A stretch of 52,091 nt of DNA. Origin: an uncultured Prevotellaceae bacterium. GTDB lineage: Bacteria; Bacteroidota; Bacteroidia; Bacteroidales; Muribaculaceae. A model generated the notes under the pieces. It worked only from the letters and a program-made list of their open reading frames with translations, did not search any database and had not been told where the DNA came from. The stretch's first letter is position 1; each line of letters begins with the position of its first letter. The stretch spans positions 1 to 52,091 of the forward strand of contig ONYP01000005.1 in NCBI GenBank assembly GCA_900322135.1. Reading direction: 5' to 3'. Positions 7,710 to 17,283 of the stretch are shown here, piece after piece. Made by a program: the position numbers and the translations under genes.

Positions 7710-8042
7710 TTATGGTTGCAGTGGGGTGCGGAGCAGGATGGTGGCTGACACGCAGGGGGCCTTCATCACAATGGTTCTGTAACCCTCTTTATAGCCGGGC
7801 GTTTTTGAACCGGCGACCTTAACGCGGGTCTTGCCGTCGTGCAGGATCTGGCCGAGGTTGTTTGTGCAGCCGTCATACTCCTTGAACGTGCTTGAGCCGT
7901 CCTTTTGGTATAGGCAATCGTAGCTCTCGCCGTAGATGATTTGATCGACCTCGGCCTTGGTAATCTTCTCAACACAGACATGGTTGCTGCTCTCGCCCCA
8001 TGACATTCTAGCTTTTCTTCTTCCTCCTAATGGTACACACAT
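7710..8042 (-). CDS. Truncated paralog of the neighbouring gene, 110 aa
   Basis: Starts MCVPLGGRRK and repeats the blocks VEKITKAEVDQIIYG, LGQILHDGKTRVKVAG, KTPGY and TIVMKAPCVSATILLR of the downstream gene, then ends abruptly after TPLQP, exactly where the next copy's upstream region begins. It is therefore missing the C-terminal half. It may be a remnant of duplication with recombination or a functional single-domain version; the frame is intact and well spaced within the run. Confidence 0.6.
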   Translation of the reverse strand: MCVPLGGRRKARMSWGESSNHVCVEKITKAEVDQIIYGESYDCLYQKDGSSTFKEYDGCTNNLGQILHDGKTRVKVAGSKTPGYKEGYRTIVMKAPCVSATILLRTPLQP

Positions 8043-8063
8043 AATGATATGGTTTTATGATTG

Positions 8064-9122
8064 TTATTGGTTTTGTTGGTCTAATGCCTTAGCGTAGTCG
8101 CCGTAGGTATCGACGATGACGATCTGGTCGAATTTCCTGTTGTAGCGCTGTGCCCATGATTGGACGGCCTCGTAGGCGCTCCTGGCCCCCTCTACCGATG
8201 AGCCGTTGACTGTGGCGGTACACAGGAAACCTATTTTCTTGCACCGTTGATCGCGCAACTGCTTCAGGCACCTGAAAATGACGTCGTGGAGTCGTTCCGG
8301 CGACGGGATACTCTTGAAAACGTGCTGTACTAGGGGCGGCTTACCGTCATAGCTCTTGCACGCGTGCCCTAAGTCATCTTGGTCGGCGCCCCTCAACACC
8401 GCCAGCCCTGTGGCCCCATAGCTCTCGGTATCGAATAGGCTACCCTCGCCAAGCCTGATTTTCTTATCCTGCGTACCAGTTAATATCATTCCTCGCAATT
8501 GGAAGGCAAAGCGGCCATCGCGGCACTCGGTCCATGCATCTACGTCGGGCACATGAACGAAGAGTTGACCTGCATATCGGATTTCCCGCTTTAAGTCAGC
8601 CCTTCCAGCATCGGTCGAGGCCACAAGGAACGCGGTACGGCTGATGCCGCCTTGCTTGTAGAGGAAGCTATCCTGGTCGTATTTTTCGGATAGCCTATAG
8701 AGCCTGGCGAAGAACTGCATGGCATCGGGTTGTCCTTCATCGGTAACAAAGTAGCAGTACTCTTCGCAGGGATATTCCCAGTCGGCCTCACGATAACAAC
8801 CGGTAACACCGTTAAATTTGAACCCATACTGCTGTAGGTCGGCTTTGAGCAACTGGTTACGGGCAATATTCTCATCAAGCGAATAACCGCCCCTAAAGGC
8901 TGTCAAGACCACGCATGTGTGCTGTTTAAAGGCTCGCTCTGCCCTCTCGAGGGTCAAGGCATCGTCATCGGCTGGTGCTGTTGCTGCAATCGCTATCTGG
9001 CCTGGCTTGAGGACTCCTCTTAGCAAATTACGGAGTGCCGCCATTCTCAGCCTTTGGCACCTTGCGTTCAGGTCAGCGTAAACCTGCTCTATATGCTGCT
9101 GTGATATCATTGACTCGTTCAC
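8064..9122 (-). CDS. Possible DUF3293 + macro-like protein, 352 aa
   Basis: Residues about 60-170 have the look of DUF3293: VVLTAFRGGYSLDEN, then a cluster with GCYREADWEYPCEEYCYFV and a helical LYRLSEKYDQDSFLY segment. The C-terminal about 120 residues (ATGLAVLRGADQDDLGH, RLHDVIFRCLKQLRDQRCKKIGF, AYEAVQSWAQ, QIVIVDTYGDYAKAL) follow the helix-strand order of the C-terminal half of macro domains, which bind ADP-ribose. Both assignments are by eye and moderate to weak. It is 15 bp after the methylase gene, so probably part of the same defence cargo. Confidence 0.6.
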   Translation of the reverse strand: MNESMISQQHIEQVYADLNARCQRLRMAALRNLLRGVLKPGQIAIAATAPADDDALTLERAERAFKQHTCVVLTAFRGGYSLDENIARNQLLKADLQQYGFKFNGVTGCYREADWEYPCEEYCYFVTDEGQPDAMQFFARLYRLSEKYDQDSFLYKQGGISRTAFLVASTDAGRADLKREIRYAGQLFVHVPDVDAWTECRDGRFAFQLRGMILTGTQDKKIRLGEGSLFDTESYGATGLAVLRGADQDDLGHACKSYDGKPPLVQHVFKSIPSPERLHDVIFRCLKQLRDQRCKKIGFLCTATVNGSSVEGARSAYEAVQSWAQRYNRKFDQIVIVDTYGDYAKALDQQNQ

Positions 9123-9137
9123 TGCTTACTTGATAAT

Positions 9138-12100
9138 TTAATCTTCTCCAGCCAATCTGAATTCAAGTTCATAATTTTTCACAAACTCGATTTCTTCTTC
9201 AGATAGACCATAAATCGGACCCAAGAAGTCGTCAATTCTGTCGATTATTGGCTTTGAACGAACAATTTTATATTCTTTAAATTCTGAAACATTATATCTT
9301 GAAGCACCTGATGACACTCGCACATTGGCATTTCTTTCTATATCAGCACAATATTCATTATATAAATTCTCAAGATATACAATCTGCCCGTCTGTGAATT
9401 CAGGTACAGGAAATGATTCAATTTCAAAACTCTTCCAATCAAGATTGTTCGAATATATCTGATAAAACCAGAATGATAAATTACTACTTAAAGCACAGCC
9501 AATTGCTTTGGCGTACTTTGAGCTAAGATATAATGGCTTTTCTTTCGTTGACCCGGTACTGTAGTCTGTTACCACTTTGAAATATCGTCCACCTGTAGTG
9601 CGATAATAGATGGGGCTTCCTGTTGGCTCTTTATATTCCGAAATCTCTGGAAATTTGAAAATCTTATCCAATATATCTTGCTCAATCGTCCTGCCTATTT
9701 TAGGTATACGCCCAACTTTCAGGTATTTTGAAACTTCAGCAAATTCCAAATTATTCACTAAATCTTGAAGGTTGAAGTTGCCTCCTTTGCGATACATTTT
9801 AGTAGAATAGATTCTCTCGAGGGGGGATAATGTTTTTTCAAACGACAGTATTGACGTGTTGACTGTCGCATTCTCAAACACAGGTTTTGGACGAACTGCA
9901 TATGAAGATATGCGCACAACTTCACAATTATCGAATAATAGTTTATGAACGCCAGTCAATGAATCACTTGATGTAATGGATATGGGTATAATATATGTCA
10001 TAAAACCGTTTCTCACTACACTATTGAATCCTTTTTCAATAAATAAGGTATAGGTGTCCAATGATCCTTTTTGAATGCCGGGTATAGTTTTCGCTGTTTT
10101 ATATTTTTGCTTGAAAAACCGCTTTTCTTCATTTGTGAGAGAAGCGCCATATGGTGGATTACCTATCACCACATCAAAACCATCTTTAACACCGAGCATC
10201 CACTCTGCATCAAAGTACGGCGACGATGCATTTTGGTCAAACATGTCCCAACCAGCAAGCAGTTCAGCCTCACTATGACCGACAAAGCCGGTGTCTTCGA
10301 TGGCGTTGGCGAGGGCTTGGCGGGTGGTCTTGATGGCTTCTTTCAACCGCTGCTTGTCCACATTGCGCTTGGCCAAGAAAATCTTGTGGTTCAATTCCTT
10401 GAGGCGCTCTTTATATTTGCGAACATCCTTATTACTCTCGACCAATGAACCATCATACTCAACAGGGATAAGCGTGTTGGCTGCGACAAATTTCGATTCC
10501 AAATTGGGCAAAGGACGAATACCAAAATTAGATATAGCATCAGTGGTCGGCTTCTGGTCTACGACGAGCGATATGAAGAAGCGCAGCTTGGAGATTTGAG
10601 CAGCAATGGGAAGAATGTCCACGCCGTAGATACAGTGCTCTATGAGGTAGAGCTTACGGGCATAGTCCGGGTCGTTGATGCTGCGGTTAAATGCTTCCTC
10701 GATGTCGGCGAGTCGGGCCTTGCGCTCATCCTCGGTTTCCGTAGAGAAGGCCTTGCGTGAGCGCTCAATGGCGAGGTCAATCATGAACTCCTTCCACATC
10801 TCATTGGTGGGATCGAGCTGGCGCAGCATATGCACCATCTGCTGGAGCACACCCATCGGGAAGGCACCCGAGCCACAGGCGGGGTCAAGCACACGGCAGT
10901 TGTACAGCGCCGCCATCACCGTCTTGCGCTGCTGCTCATCAAGGTTGGTCTCGTCGGTGGCATAATTGAGCAAGCGCCGGTATTCGGGCTCCAGTTCGTC
11001 GCCACAGATGCGTTTGAGGTGCGCCACCAGACTCTCGTCCACCATATACTGCACAATCTCGCGGGGCGTATAGAACGAACCCGTCTGTTTGCGTGCAGAT
11101 TTTTGTGTATCTTCATCATATGATGCCAAAAGATTCTCGAACACCTTGCCCAACAACTCGGGGTCGAGCGACACTTCCTGATCTAGCGGGGTATTCTCTT
11201 CGATGGTAAATGAATAGCGTTTTAAGATATCTATAATGCCTCGAACGGAAACACTCCTTCTATTTCTATCACCATACCACTCTGAAAGGTCAACACTATG
11301 GCCAACCTCGTCACCGAAGAACAGGTAGTCGGGCAGGCTCAGCTGCTCTAGGCTCTCGCGAAGCTCTGAGAATCCATCATAATACAATCCACGCGGCTTA
11401 TCATCCAGACAGTCGAACAACCCACCATTGAGGAAAGGTACGCTGCTGTTGGCCAAAGCGACAAACTTCTCGGCACCACCCTCCATGAACTCGCTCTCGT
11501 AGCGCATCAAATTGTTCACATTGTAGTCACGGTTCAGACGGTTACCCGTGACTGTAGCACGGAAGCGGCGGTTGTTGGCCACGTCCTTGCCCTCGGCCAC
11601 AATGGGACAGTTGAGCATGGCGAAAAACAGGTTCTGAAGCACTAGACGATAGTAGTTGCTCTTCTCGGGGTTATAAATCAGATTCTCGCGGTCGTGAGGA
11701 TTGAAATTCTCGATAAGGTTTTCGCGGATATACTCTTCATTGAAGAACTCCTCGGGAATCAATTTCTTCTGCTTAAGGAACCACACAAATATCAGGCGCG
11801 TGATCAAGCGGATGCAGGCCTCGTGATTGAATTTGGCATCGTCTTCACGGGTGTTAAGATCGTTGGGGAAGCGTGCCACTTGTACAGCCCAGGCATACCA
11901 GTCACTAAGCTCGCTGTAGAATTTCTTGGTCAACAGCTCGCTGGAGAATACCTCCATCCAATGCTTATAGAGTTCCTCAAACGTGGAATACTGCTTGTCG
12001 CCCAAGCTCACAAGGATGTCCAAGTGACCAGGATGCGTTTTAGAGCATTTGATATTACGCAGGATGCATACCTTGCCGACCTTCTGCCCTGTGGCCTGTC

Positions 12101-12599
12101 TCCATTGCTGGGAATACTCCATTCGCTCACAGGTGGATAGAGAGATTAGGTCGTCCTGACGTATCAACAGTATCACCGGGTTGGCACAGGCGATGTGATT
12201 AAATGCGCGAGTGAGTGCTGCTGCTGCCGTGCGGGTAAGGTTGGCATCATGCTTGGCATCACATGCAAAGATGAACATACCGTCATACTTGTCACCTCGT
12301 TGCATCATGTTTGTGATGGCTTCAAGGTTCTCATCGGTTTTGCTACCCAGCAGTGACTGGTCATTTACAATACCGATGAAGAAGGTTTCATCAATGGAGT
12401 CAAGCGCATCGATTAAATACTGAGGCATGGGGCCATCATAAAGGTCTGCAACTTGAATAGGCTGAGCGCTATCACGGTCAAACTGGATGCCCAGCTTGTC
12501 GAGCAGCGTAGCGGTGGCGTTAAATAATGCACCCTTGTCGCGGGCAGTGAATTCACTCAGTGCTCTGATGAATTCTTGGCGTTTATCTTCTTGTGACAT
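9138..12599 (-). CDS. Eco57I-like adenine-specific DNA methylase / restriction protein
   Basis: About 1153 residues. The N-terminal 500 residues are of a kind seen before type IIG/ISP-like methylases and do not show an obvious catalytic motif to me. The methylase core has motif I LDPACGSGAFPMG (about residue 570) and motif IV NPPYG (about 812), which define N6-adenine amino-methylases. The remainder is a target-recognition-like region (YYRTTGGRYFKV, FWFYQIYSNNLDWKSFEIESFPVPE). A longer reading frame begins at TTG 12611; the ATG at 12599 gives a 17-bp overlap with the helicase gene, indicating coupled translation. Likely modification, and possibly recognition, subunit of a restriction-type system. 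Confidence 0.85.
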   Translation of the reverse strand: MSQEDKRQEFIRALSEFTARDKGALFNATATLLDKLGIQFDRDSAQPIQVADLYDGPMPQYLIDALDSIDETFFIGIVNDQSLLGSKTDENLEAITNMMQRGDKYDGMFIFACDAKHDANLTRTAAAALTRAFNHIACANPVILLIRQDDLISLSTCERMEYSQQWRQATGQKVGKVCILRNIKCSKTHPGHLDILVSLGDKQYSTFEELYKHWMEVFSSELLTKKFYSELSDWYAWAVQVARFPNDLNTREDDAKFNHEACIRLITRLIFVWFLKQKKLIPEEFFNEEYIRENLIENFNPHDRENLIYNPEKSNYYRLVLQNLFFAMLNCPIVAEGKDVANNRRFRATVTGNRLNRDYNVNNLMRYESEFMEGGAEKFVALANSSVPFLNGGLFDCLDDKPRGLYYDGFSELRESLEQLSLPDYLFFGDEVGHSVDLSEWYGDRNRRSVSVRGIIDILKRYSFTIEENTPLDQEVSLDPELLGKVFENLLASYDEDTQKSARKQTGSFYTPREIVQYMVDESLVAHLKRICGDELEPEYRRLLNYATDETNLDEQQRKTVMAALYNCRVLDPACGSGAFPMGVLQQMVHMLRQLDPTNEMWKEFMIDLAIERSRKAFSTETEDERKARLADIEEAFNRSINDPDYARKLYLIEHCIYGVDILPIAAQISKLRFFISLVVDQKPTTDAISNFGIRPLPNLESKFVAANTLIPVEYDGSLVESNKDVRKYKERLKELNHKIFLAKRNVDKQRLKEAIKTTRQALANAIEDTGFVGHSEAELLAGWDMFDQNASSPYFDAEWMLGVKDGFDVVIGNPPYGASLTNEEKRFFKQKYKTAKTIPGIQKGSLDTYTLFIEKGFNSVVRNGFMTYIIPISITSSDSLTGVHKLLFDNCEVVRISSYAVRPKPVFENATVNTSILSFEKTLSPLERIYSTKMYRKGGNFNLQDLVNNLEFAEVSKYLKVGRIPKIGRTIEQDILDKIFKFPEISEYKEPTGSPIYYRTTGGRYFKVVTDYSTGSTKEKPLYLSSKYAKAIGCALSSNLSFWFYQIYSNNLDWKSFEIESFPVPEFTDGQIVYLENLYNEYCADIERNANVRVSSGASRYNVSEFKEYKIVRSKPIIDRIDDFLGPIYGLSEEEIEFVKNYELEFRLAGED

Positions 12600-15500
12600 A
12601 TTCCCAAACAATTAAGTCAAAGTTCTCAGTTTTGAATTTATCTTCCAGTAGCTGCTGCTTGCGGTCGGCAGCAGGAGTGCTAATAATGCGGCGGCGCAGT
12701 TTGTCCTTGAGGTTGCTCATGGCTTGCTGGGGCACATGAGACTGCATCCACTGCTTGAGCACGGCTGAGAGGCGTGTGATGCGCTCAGTGTCGTTGTCGG
12801 TGATCCAGGCGGGAACGAAACGGTCGGCTTTCTTATTCTGTCGCAAGAACTCGAGGACTTCGGCCTTGTTAATCTCTTTAATCTGGACCTCGGAGTCGAC
12901 AGGCTGGCACACGAGGTAGAGTTCAGTGTACTTGTGATCCTTTTTGCCCTCAGGCTTCTTAGGATAGCCAACAAGAGCAATAAGGCTTTCGGGCATGTCG
13001 GGGAAGGCCTCTGAACCATTTTGGAAGCCCGAGAATACTCCGTTAGGTATCTTGCGATAGAAGTCCTGCTGCCGCTCGTAATACTCGACAAGATCCTGTC
13101 TGTAGGTCTCAAACGAGAAATCCTTGAGCGACAAGGTGCGCGGCGACTCGATGTCCGAGATACTGTTCTCGGTCAGTTCCTTGAGCAGACGGTCGGCATT
13201 CTTGTCTTGAATGGTATTGTCCTGAACCATTTGCAGATATTTCTCGTTGGGGGGCAGAACCTCGGTGCCGACAAGGTTCATGATGGTCATTCGATTCTGG
13301 ATGCGGGCTTCGAGCGCCAAATACTCCTCAAATGATGTAGCGGGCCAGAAGTTGACGCAAGAGATGGTCTTGTTGGGGGAGCCGATGCGGTCGATACGTC
13401 CGAAGCGTTGGATGAGGCGCACTGGGTTCCAGTGAATATCGTAGTTGATCTGCAGGTCGGCATCCTGGAAGTTCTGACCCTCGCTGAGACAGTCGGTGGC
13501 GATGAGAATGTCGATGCCGTCGTCGAGCAGCTGAGCGTAGCGGGGGCGATGCTGATGAATCAGTTCCTTCCAGAGGTCGTAAGGTACAACCCAGCGCCGT
13601 TTCTCGTCGTTGAAATAGCGCTCCCTGTCAAGATTAGCCTCGTCATAAAGGCTGCTCCAGTCCAGCTCGTTGTGCATCTTGCTGAAAGGCGCAAAGCTTT
13701 GCAGTACCTCGGTGAAATTGGACTTGGAATGGTTGCCGGTTGTATAAATGTTCTGGCCTGATACCGATGCCATGCGGTCGAAGCCACGGGCCTGAAGCTC
13801 GTCGAACAGGAACTTCGCTGTGTCGGCATAGGCCGTGAAGATGACCACCTTTTTGTTGGGCAAGGTCTTCTTCTTGTTAAGTATTTCGGTAAGCTTATCG
13901 AGCTTGAGGTCTTGCTCCTGCTGTGAGCGGTACTTCTTCTCAAAGTCCTGAAGAGCCTTGTAAATCTTGGTCAATTGATTCACGTCGTGCTGGAGACCGC
14001 GCTTGAAGCCACCCAAGTTCTTGAGGTCTGACAGCTTGATCTCGCCCTTACGCAGCGAGAAGGTGTCGTCGATGATGTCATCATCCTCATCGTTGATATC
14101 GTCCTCTGGGTTGGGAAGTGTGCCGTTGGCCTTGTTCTCCTCAAAGGCGAGCACCAGTTGCAACGTCTGCTCGTGGATATCCAGCACCTTCTTGATGGTG
14201 GTCATACACGAGTACCATGAACTCTCCAGACGCTTCAGGAACAGGATGCTCATCATTTTAACGAGGAAACGCTCACGGTTGATGTCATCGTTCCATTCAG
14301 CAGCGGCCTCCTTGCGTGCTGCCTTGGGGGTCTCATGGAGATACATACTCGGTTGGTAGGCTGTGAGGGCCAAATCCTCGAATGCTTTATATATCTGTTC
14401 AGTCGAGGTGAACGGCCCGAAGTGGTCCACGCCTTGATAGACGTTATCTGGAGCGGCCTTCTCGGGGAAGCCCAGATCCTCGCCTAGGGTCTTCTCGATG
14501 AGTTTACGGGTGCGGGCGACAATCAGCTTATCCGTCAGGTTAAAGAAGCGCTGGGGCAGCATCTTGATAAAGCTGCCGATGGTCCTATCGGGCTCGTCGC
14601 ACCATTGCTTGTACTTGTACTGCGCGTCTCTGAAGGTGTTGCTCAAGGACTCCACTCCAAACTCGGCGTTGTCAAAAGCCTGGTCGTCACCGTGGCCGAT
14701 AAGATTGAACTGACCCTTCACGTCTTTAAGGCCGGTATTAATGGGAGTAGCAGAGAGCATCAGCACCTTCACGTCACGGCTCTCTTGGCCTGGCTGGTTC
14801 TTGATGAGGGACTCCAGCAGGTCGATGTAACGTGAGGACTTCTCGTTACGCAGGTTATGGCTCTCGTCGATGACCACGAGAATTCGTTTGCGTGTCTGTA
14901 GGTAGTCAAGTCTGTAGCGGTTATAGGAGAGCTGCATGCGGTCATTCTGGAAGTCTGTGTGGAAGCGCACTTGATAGTCGAACTCGTCTTTCTCAAATCG
15001 GGATTGGGCACCCTTAAGGTATTGTGTCCAGTTGTGCTCTAGTTTCTTAGGGCATAGCAGGACAGTGGTGTAGTTCTGCGTCTCGAAGTACTTGATGACG
15101 GCTAGCGCCGAGAAGGTCTTACCCAAACCGACGGCATCTGCAAGAATAGCGCCGTTGTACTTGCGCAGCATCTTGATGAGCGAGATAACGCCCTTCTGCT
15201 GATAGTTGAACAGCGTGTTCCAGATGACGCTAGTCTGCAACAGGCTCATGTCCTTCTGGTGCTCAATGCCACCTTCCAGGTCAAGGTCTGCGTTAAACAG
15301 TTCAAACAGGATCTTGTAGTAGATCTCCTCGGGTGAGTATTTGCGGAAGTACTCCTTGATCTTGCGGATGAAATACTCCTTCACCGGCACCTTGGGAGAG
15401 CGCTTGTTGTCGCTATCCTCGGGGACCTCGGTGCGTGCCTTGGCCCAGATATCCTCGTACCACTTGCGCAGCTCGGTGTAGTCGGCGTTACTGTTGTTGC

Positions 15501-16002
15501 AGGTCTCGGCGATATTCAGCTCGACGTTGGGCACGGCCTTCAAGCCGATGCCTGCCGGGGTCAGGTTGCTGGAGCCCGTCACGTAATAGTTGGAGTGAGT
15601 CGGGTTGCCGTTCCTGAAGATATAGGCCTTGGCGTGGCAGAAGTCGGGTATCTCGGCACGCATATCAACATTATCACGCTCGAGGAACGCGATGGCCTGC
15701 CTGGCATGCTTATCGAGGTTGCCGATGTTGGATATGTCCATATCATCGCTCAGCAGGTTGACGATCACATCCTTCTTGTAGTCGTCACCCACCATCTCAG
15801 ACGAAATGATGCGGTAATAGTTCTCCTCGGGCAGTTCCTCGTATAGCTTGCTGAGGGAGAAGATCGTGAAATAGCCAGTCACGATATCCATCTTGCCTGT
15901 TTCCCCGGTATCTTTACTGGAGTAGGTCTTCAAGAAATCCCACACGGTAACAATGTCTATACCATCATTCGGGTAGCGGTCAACTTTATTGTCTATCAGC
16001 AT
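12583..16002 (-). CDS. PLD-nuclease-SNF2 helicase fusion (defence-type)
   Basis: 1139 residues. The N-terminal phospholipase-D-type nuclease domain has HAKAYIF (about 123) and GSSNLT (about 143). The SNF2/superfamily 2 helicase has Walker A ADAVGLGKT (about 288-296), DESH (379-382), SATP (417-420), and motif VI QRFGRIDRIG (about 862-872) preceded by ATDCLSEGQNFQ. A long charged insert lies around 600-680. SNF2 helicases fused or linked to PLD nucleases beside adenine methylases occur in anti-phage systems (DISARM has DrmD, DrmMI and DrmC as separate proteins). Here the nuclease and helicase are one chain. Overlaps the methylase gene. Confidence 0.88.
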   Translation of the reverse strand: MLIDNKVDRYPNDGIDIVTVWDFLKTYSSKDTGETGKMDIVTGYFTIFSLSKLYEELPEENYYRIISSEMVGDDYKKDVIVNLLSDDMDISNIGNLDKHARQAIAFLERDNVDMRAEIPDFCHAKAYIFRNGNPTHSNYYVTGSSNLTPAGIGLKAVPNVELNIAETCNNSNADYTELRKWYEDIWAKARTEVPEDSDNKRSPKVPVKEYFIRKIKEYFRKYSPEEIYYKILFELFNADLDLEGGIEHQKDMSLLQTSVIWNTLFNYQQKGVISLIKMLRKYNGAILADAVGLGKTFSALAVIKYFETQNYTTVLLCPKKLEHNWTQYLKGAQSRFEKDEFDYQVRFHTDFQNDRMQLSYNRYRLDYLQTRKRILVVIDESHNLRNEKSSRYIDLLESLIKNQPGQESRDVKVLMLSATPINTGLKDVKGQFNLIGHGDDQAFDNAEFGVESLSNTFRDAQYKYKQWCDEPDRTIGSFIKMLPQRFFNLTDKLIVARTRKLIEKTLGEDLGFPEKAAPDNVYQGVDHFGPFTSTEQIYKAFEDLALTAYQPSMYLHETPKAARKEAAAEWNDDINRERFLVKMMSILFLKRLESSWYSCMTTIKKVLDIHEQTLQLVLAFEENKANGTLPNPEDDINDEDDDIIDDTFSLRKGEIKLSDLKNLGGFKRGLQHDVNQLTKIYKALQDFEKKYRSQQEQDLKLDKLTEILNKKKTLPNKKVVIFTAYADTAKFLFDELQARGFDRMASVSGQNIYTTGNHSKSNFTEVLQSFAPFSKMHNELDWSSLYDEANLDRERYFNDEKRRWVVPYDLWKELIHQHRPRYAQLLDDGIDILIATDCLSEGQNFQDADLQINYDIHWNPVRLIQRFGRIDRIGSPNKTISCVNFWPATSFEEYLALEARIQNRMTIMNLVGTEVLPPNEKYLQMVQDNTIQDKNADRLLKELTENSISDIESPRTLSLKDFSFETYRQDLVEYYERQQDFYRKIPNGVFSGFQNGSEAFPDMPESLIALVGYPKKPEGKKDHKYTELYLVCQPVDSEVQIKEINKAEVLEFLRQNKKADRFVPAWITDNDTERITRLSAVLKQWMQSHVPQQAMSNLKDKLRRRIISTPAADRKQQLLEDKFKTENFDLIVWEYVTRR

Positions 16003-16079
16003 AGTATTATCGGTTATTGCTGTTCATACTTTCAAACCTGCAAAGATAATGATTTTTCTTGAAAAATCCATGTAAAATA

Positions 16080-17072
16080 TCACCCACGGCGCTTGCCTCC
16101 GGATTTTTTCGTGCTTTTGGATCGGATAGCATAACTGCGCCTGATGGCCTTGACTTGTTTTTGGTGCTGTATCTGCTCGAGTGTTGGGTAATGGGGACGT
16201 GGACGATACGACCGTTGTGATGGGGCATGAGATTGCTGCTGCGACACGAAGACGGCATGGGGAAACTCGTGAGCCTCGTTAAAGTGAAGCTGGTAGCCGG
16301 GCCATTGCTTCTGAGTAATGGTGATAGCGTTGAGTTTATCTTGTTCCGTGAAGCGTAGGCCGAGTATGGGCTCGTCTCCAAAAGGATTGCTGAAACCAAC
16401 TGCCAGCCCGACAATTCCATCGCTATTCTCGTTGCGTAGGGCGAAAATTCCACGATTCAGGCGCGTTGACTGGCATCGGGGACAGCTCTTATTGAAACAC
16501 ACGTTCACGCTGTCGGGGTATTGAAGTTTTTGCATCAAATTGTTACACTCCTCAGCCGAATGGACAACTATTCGCACCAGTACAATGCCGTTGTCATCAT
16601 AGAACCTCATGGTGTTATCTTCCACATCATGCGTGAAAACGATCTCAATAGCCACAACCACATTAACGTTCTCGTCGAATAGCGCTACATCAGGGCGAGC
16701 CACATCCAGGTCTTTCTCCATCTGCACGGACTTAGCCTTCTTGAGAAGGTTCGCTTTAAAAATCATACCACACTCGGGGCAAGTCCATGAGACAGGCAGG
16801 TCACGATGATTTTCTATCGCTGATTGCAATATCTCGAAGACGCCTTGTTTGACGAACTTGTGGATATCCGACTCTGAGGGACCAGTACACTTGGATTTGC
16901 TTTTATGGCTGAAATGATCCTGGTGAGCACGAGGTCCATCACCTTTTTTGCGGTACGTCAGGGGTTGATGACAGGTGGGACAGAAGTACTCTTGATTTTT
17001 CTGGGCGTGCTCAATGCTGACAAAATTGCCATTTTCATCTAATGCCCAGGGATTTAGCAACATCTTTTCCAT
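16080..17072 (-). CDS. CoiA-like zinc-ribbon PD-(D/E)XK nuclease
   Basis: 330 residues from the ATG at 17072 (MEKMLLNPWALD); an upstream extension overlaps the promoter. The N-terminus resembles competence protein CoiA: YFCPTCHQPLTYRKKG, then HQDHFSHKSKSKC. It is followed by a zinc ribbon WTCPECGMIF and a nuclease-like core RPDVALFDENVNVVVAIEIVFTH (catalytic D...E-x-V/I order) and a further CPRCQS pair. It is the first gene of the minus-strand cargo run, 77 bp before the helicase, so probably part of the same defence locus rather than a competence gene. Confidence 0.75.
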   Translation of the reverse strand: MEKMLLNPWALDENGNFVSIEHAQKNQEYFCPTCHQPLTYRKKGDGPRAHQDHFSHKSKSKCTGPSESDIHKFVKQGVFEILQSAIENHRDLPVSWTCPECGMIFKANLLKKAKSVQMEKDLDVARPDVALFDENVNVVVAIEIVFTHDVEDNTMRFYDDNGIVLVRIVVHSAEECNNLMQKLQYPDSVNVCFNKSCPRCQSTRLNRGIFALRNENSDGIVGLAVGFSNPFGDEPILGLRFTEQDKLNAITITQKQWPGYQLHFNEAHEFPHAVFVSQQQSHAPSQRSYRPRPHYPTLEQIQHQKQVKAIRRSYAIRSKSTKKSGGKRRG

Positions 17073-17116
17073 ATAATTATGATTTAAATTTCTACTGATA
17101 ACTATTACACGCGCGG

Positions 17117-17124
17117 CAAAGTTA
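17117..17124 (-). promoter_or_regulatory. Candidate -7 box of the cargo operon
   Basis: TAACTTTG on the minus strand, about 45 bp upstream of the chosen start of the CoiA-like gene. A matching -33 element is not obvious. The divergent gap 17073-17283 holds no gene. Confidence 0.5.
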
Positions 17125-17283
17125 CAGCTAAACAGTGCCATTTTTAGGCGCTATAAATCCTAAAAAAGTTAATTTTTTCGTGAAATTGATGTGAAACGTG
17201 AAAAACGCGCGCCATTTCCATCCCAAGCCTTATCCTTGAATAGAGCGTAAATGCTTGATGTGTAAATTTTTAAGTCAAATAAT

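Noticed and set aside
16007-16453. 148-codon minus-strand frame downstream of the helicase start
   Set aside because: Overlaps the CoiA-like gene in another frame and has no family features.
16080-17072. CoiA-like gene as evidence of natural competence
   Set aside because: No other competence gene is nearby and it heads a defence-like cargo run, so a nuclease role within that run is more likely.
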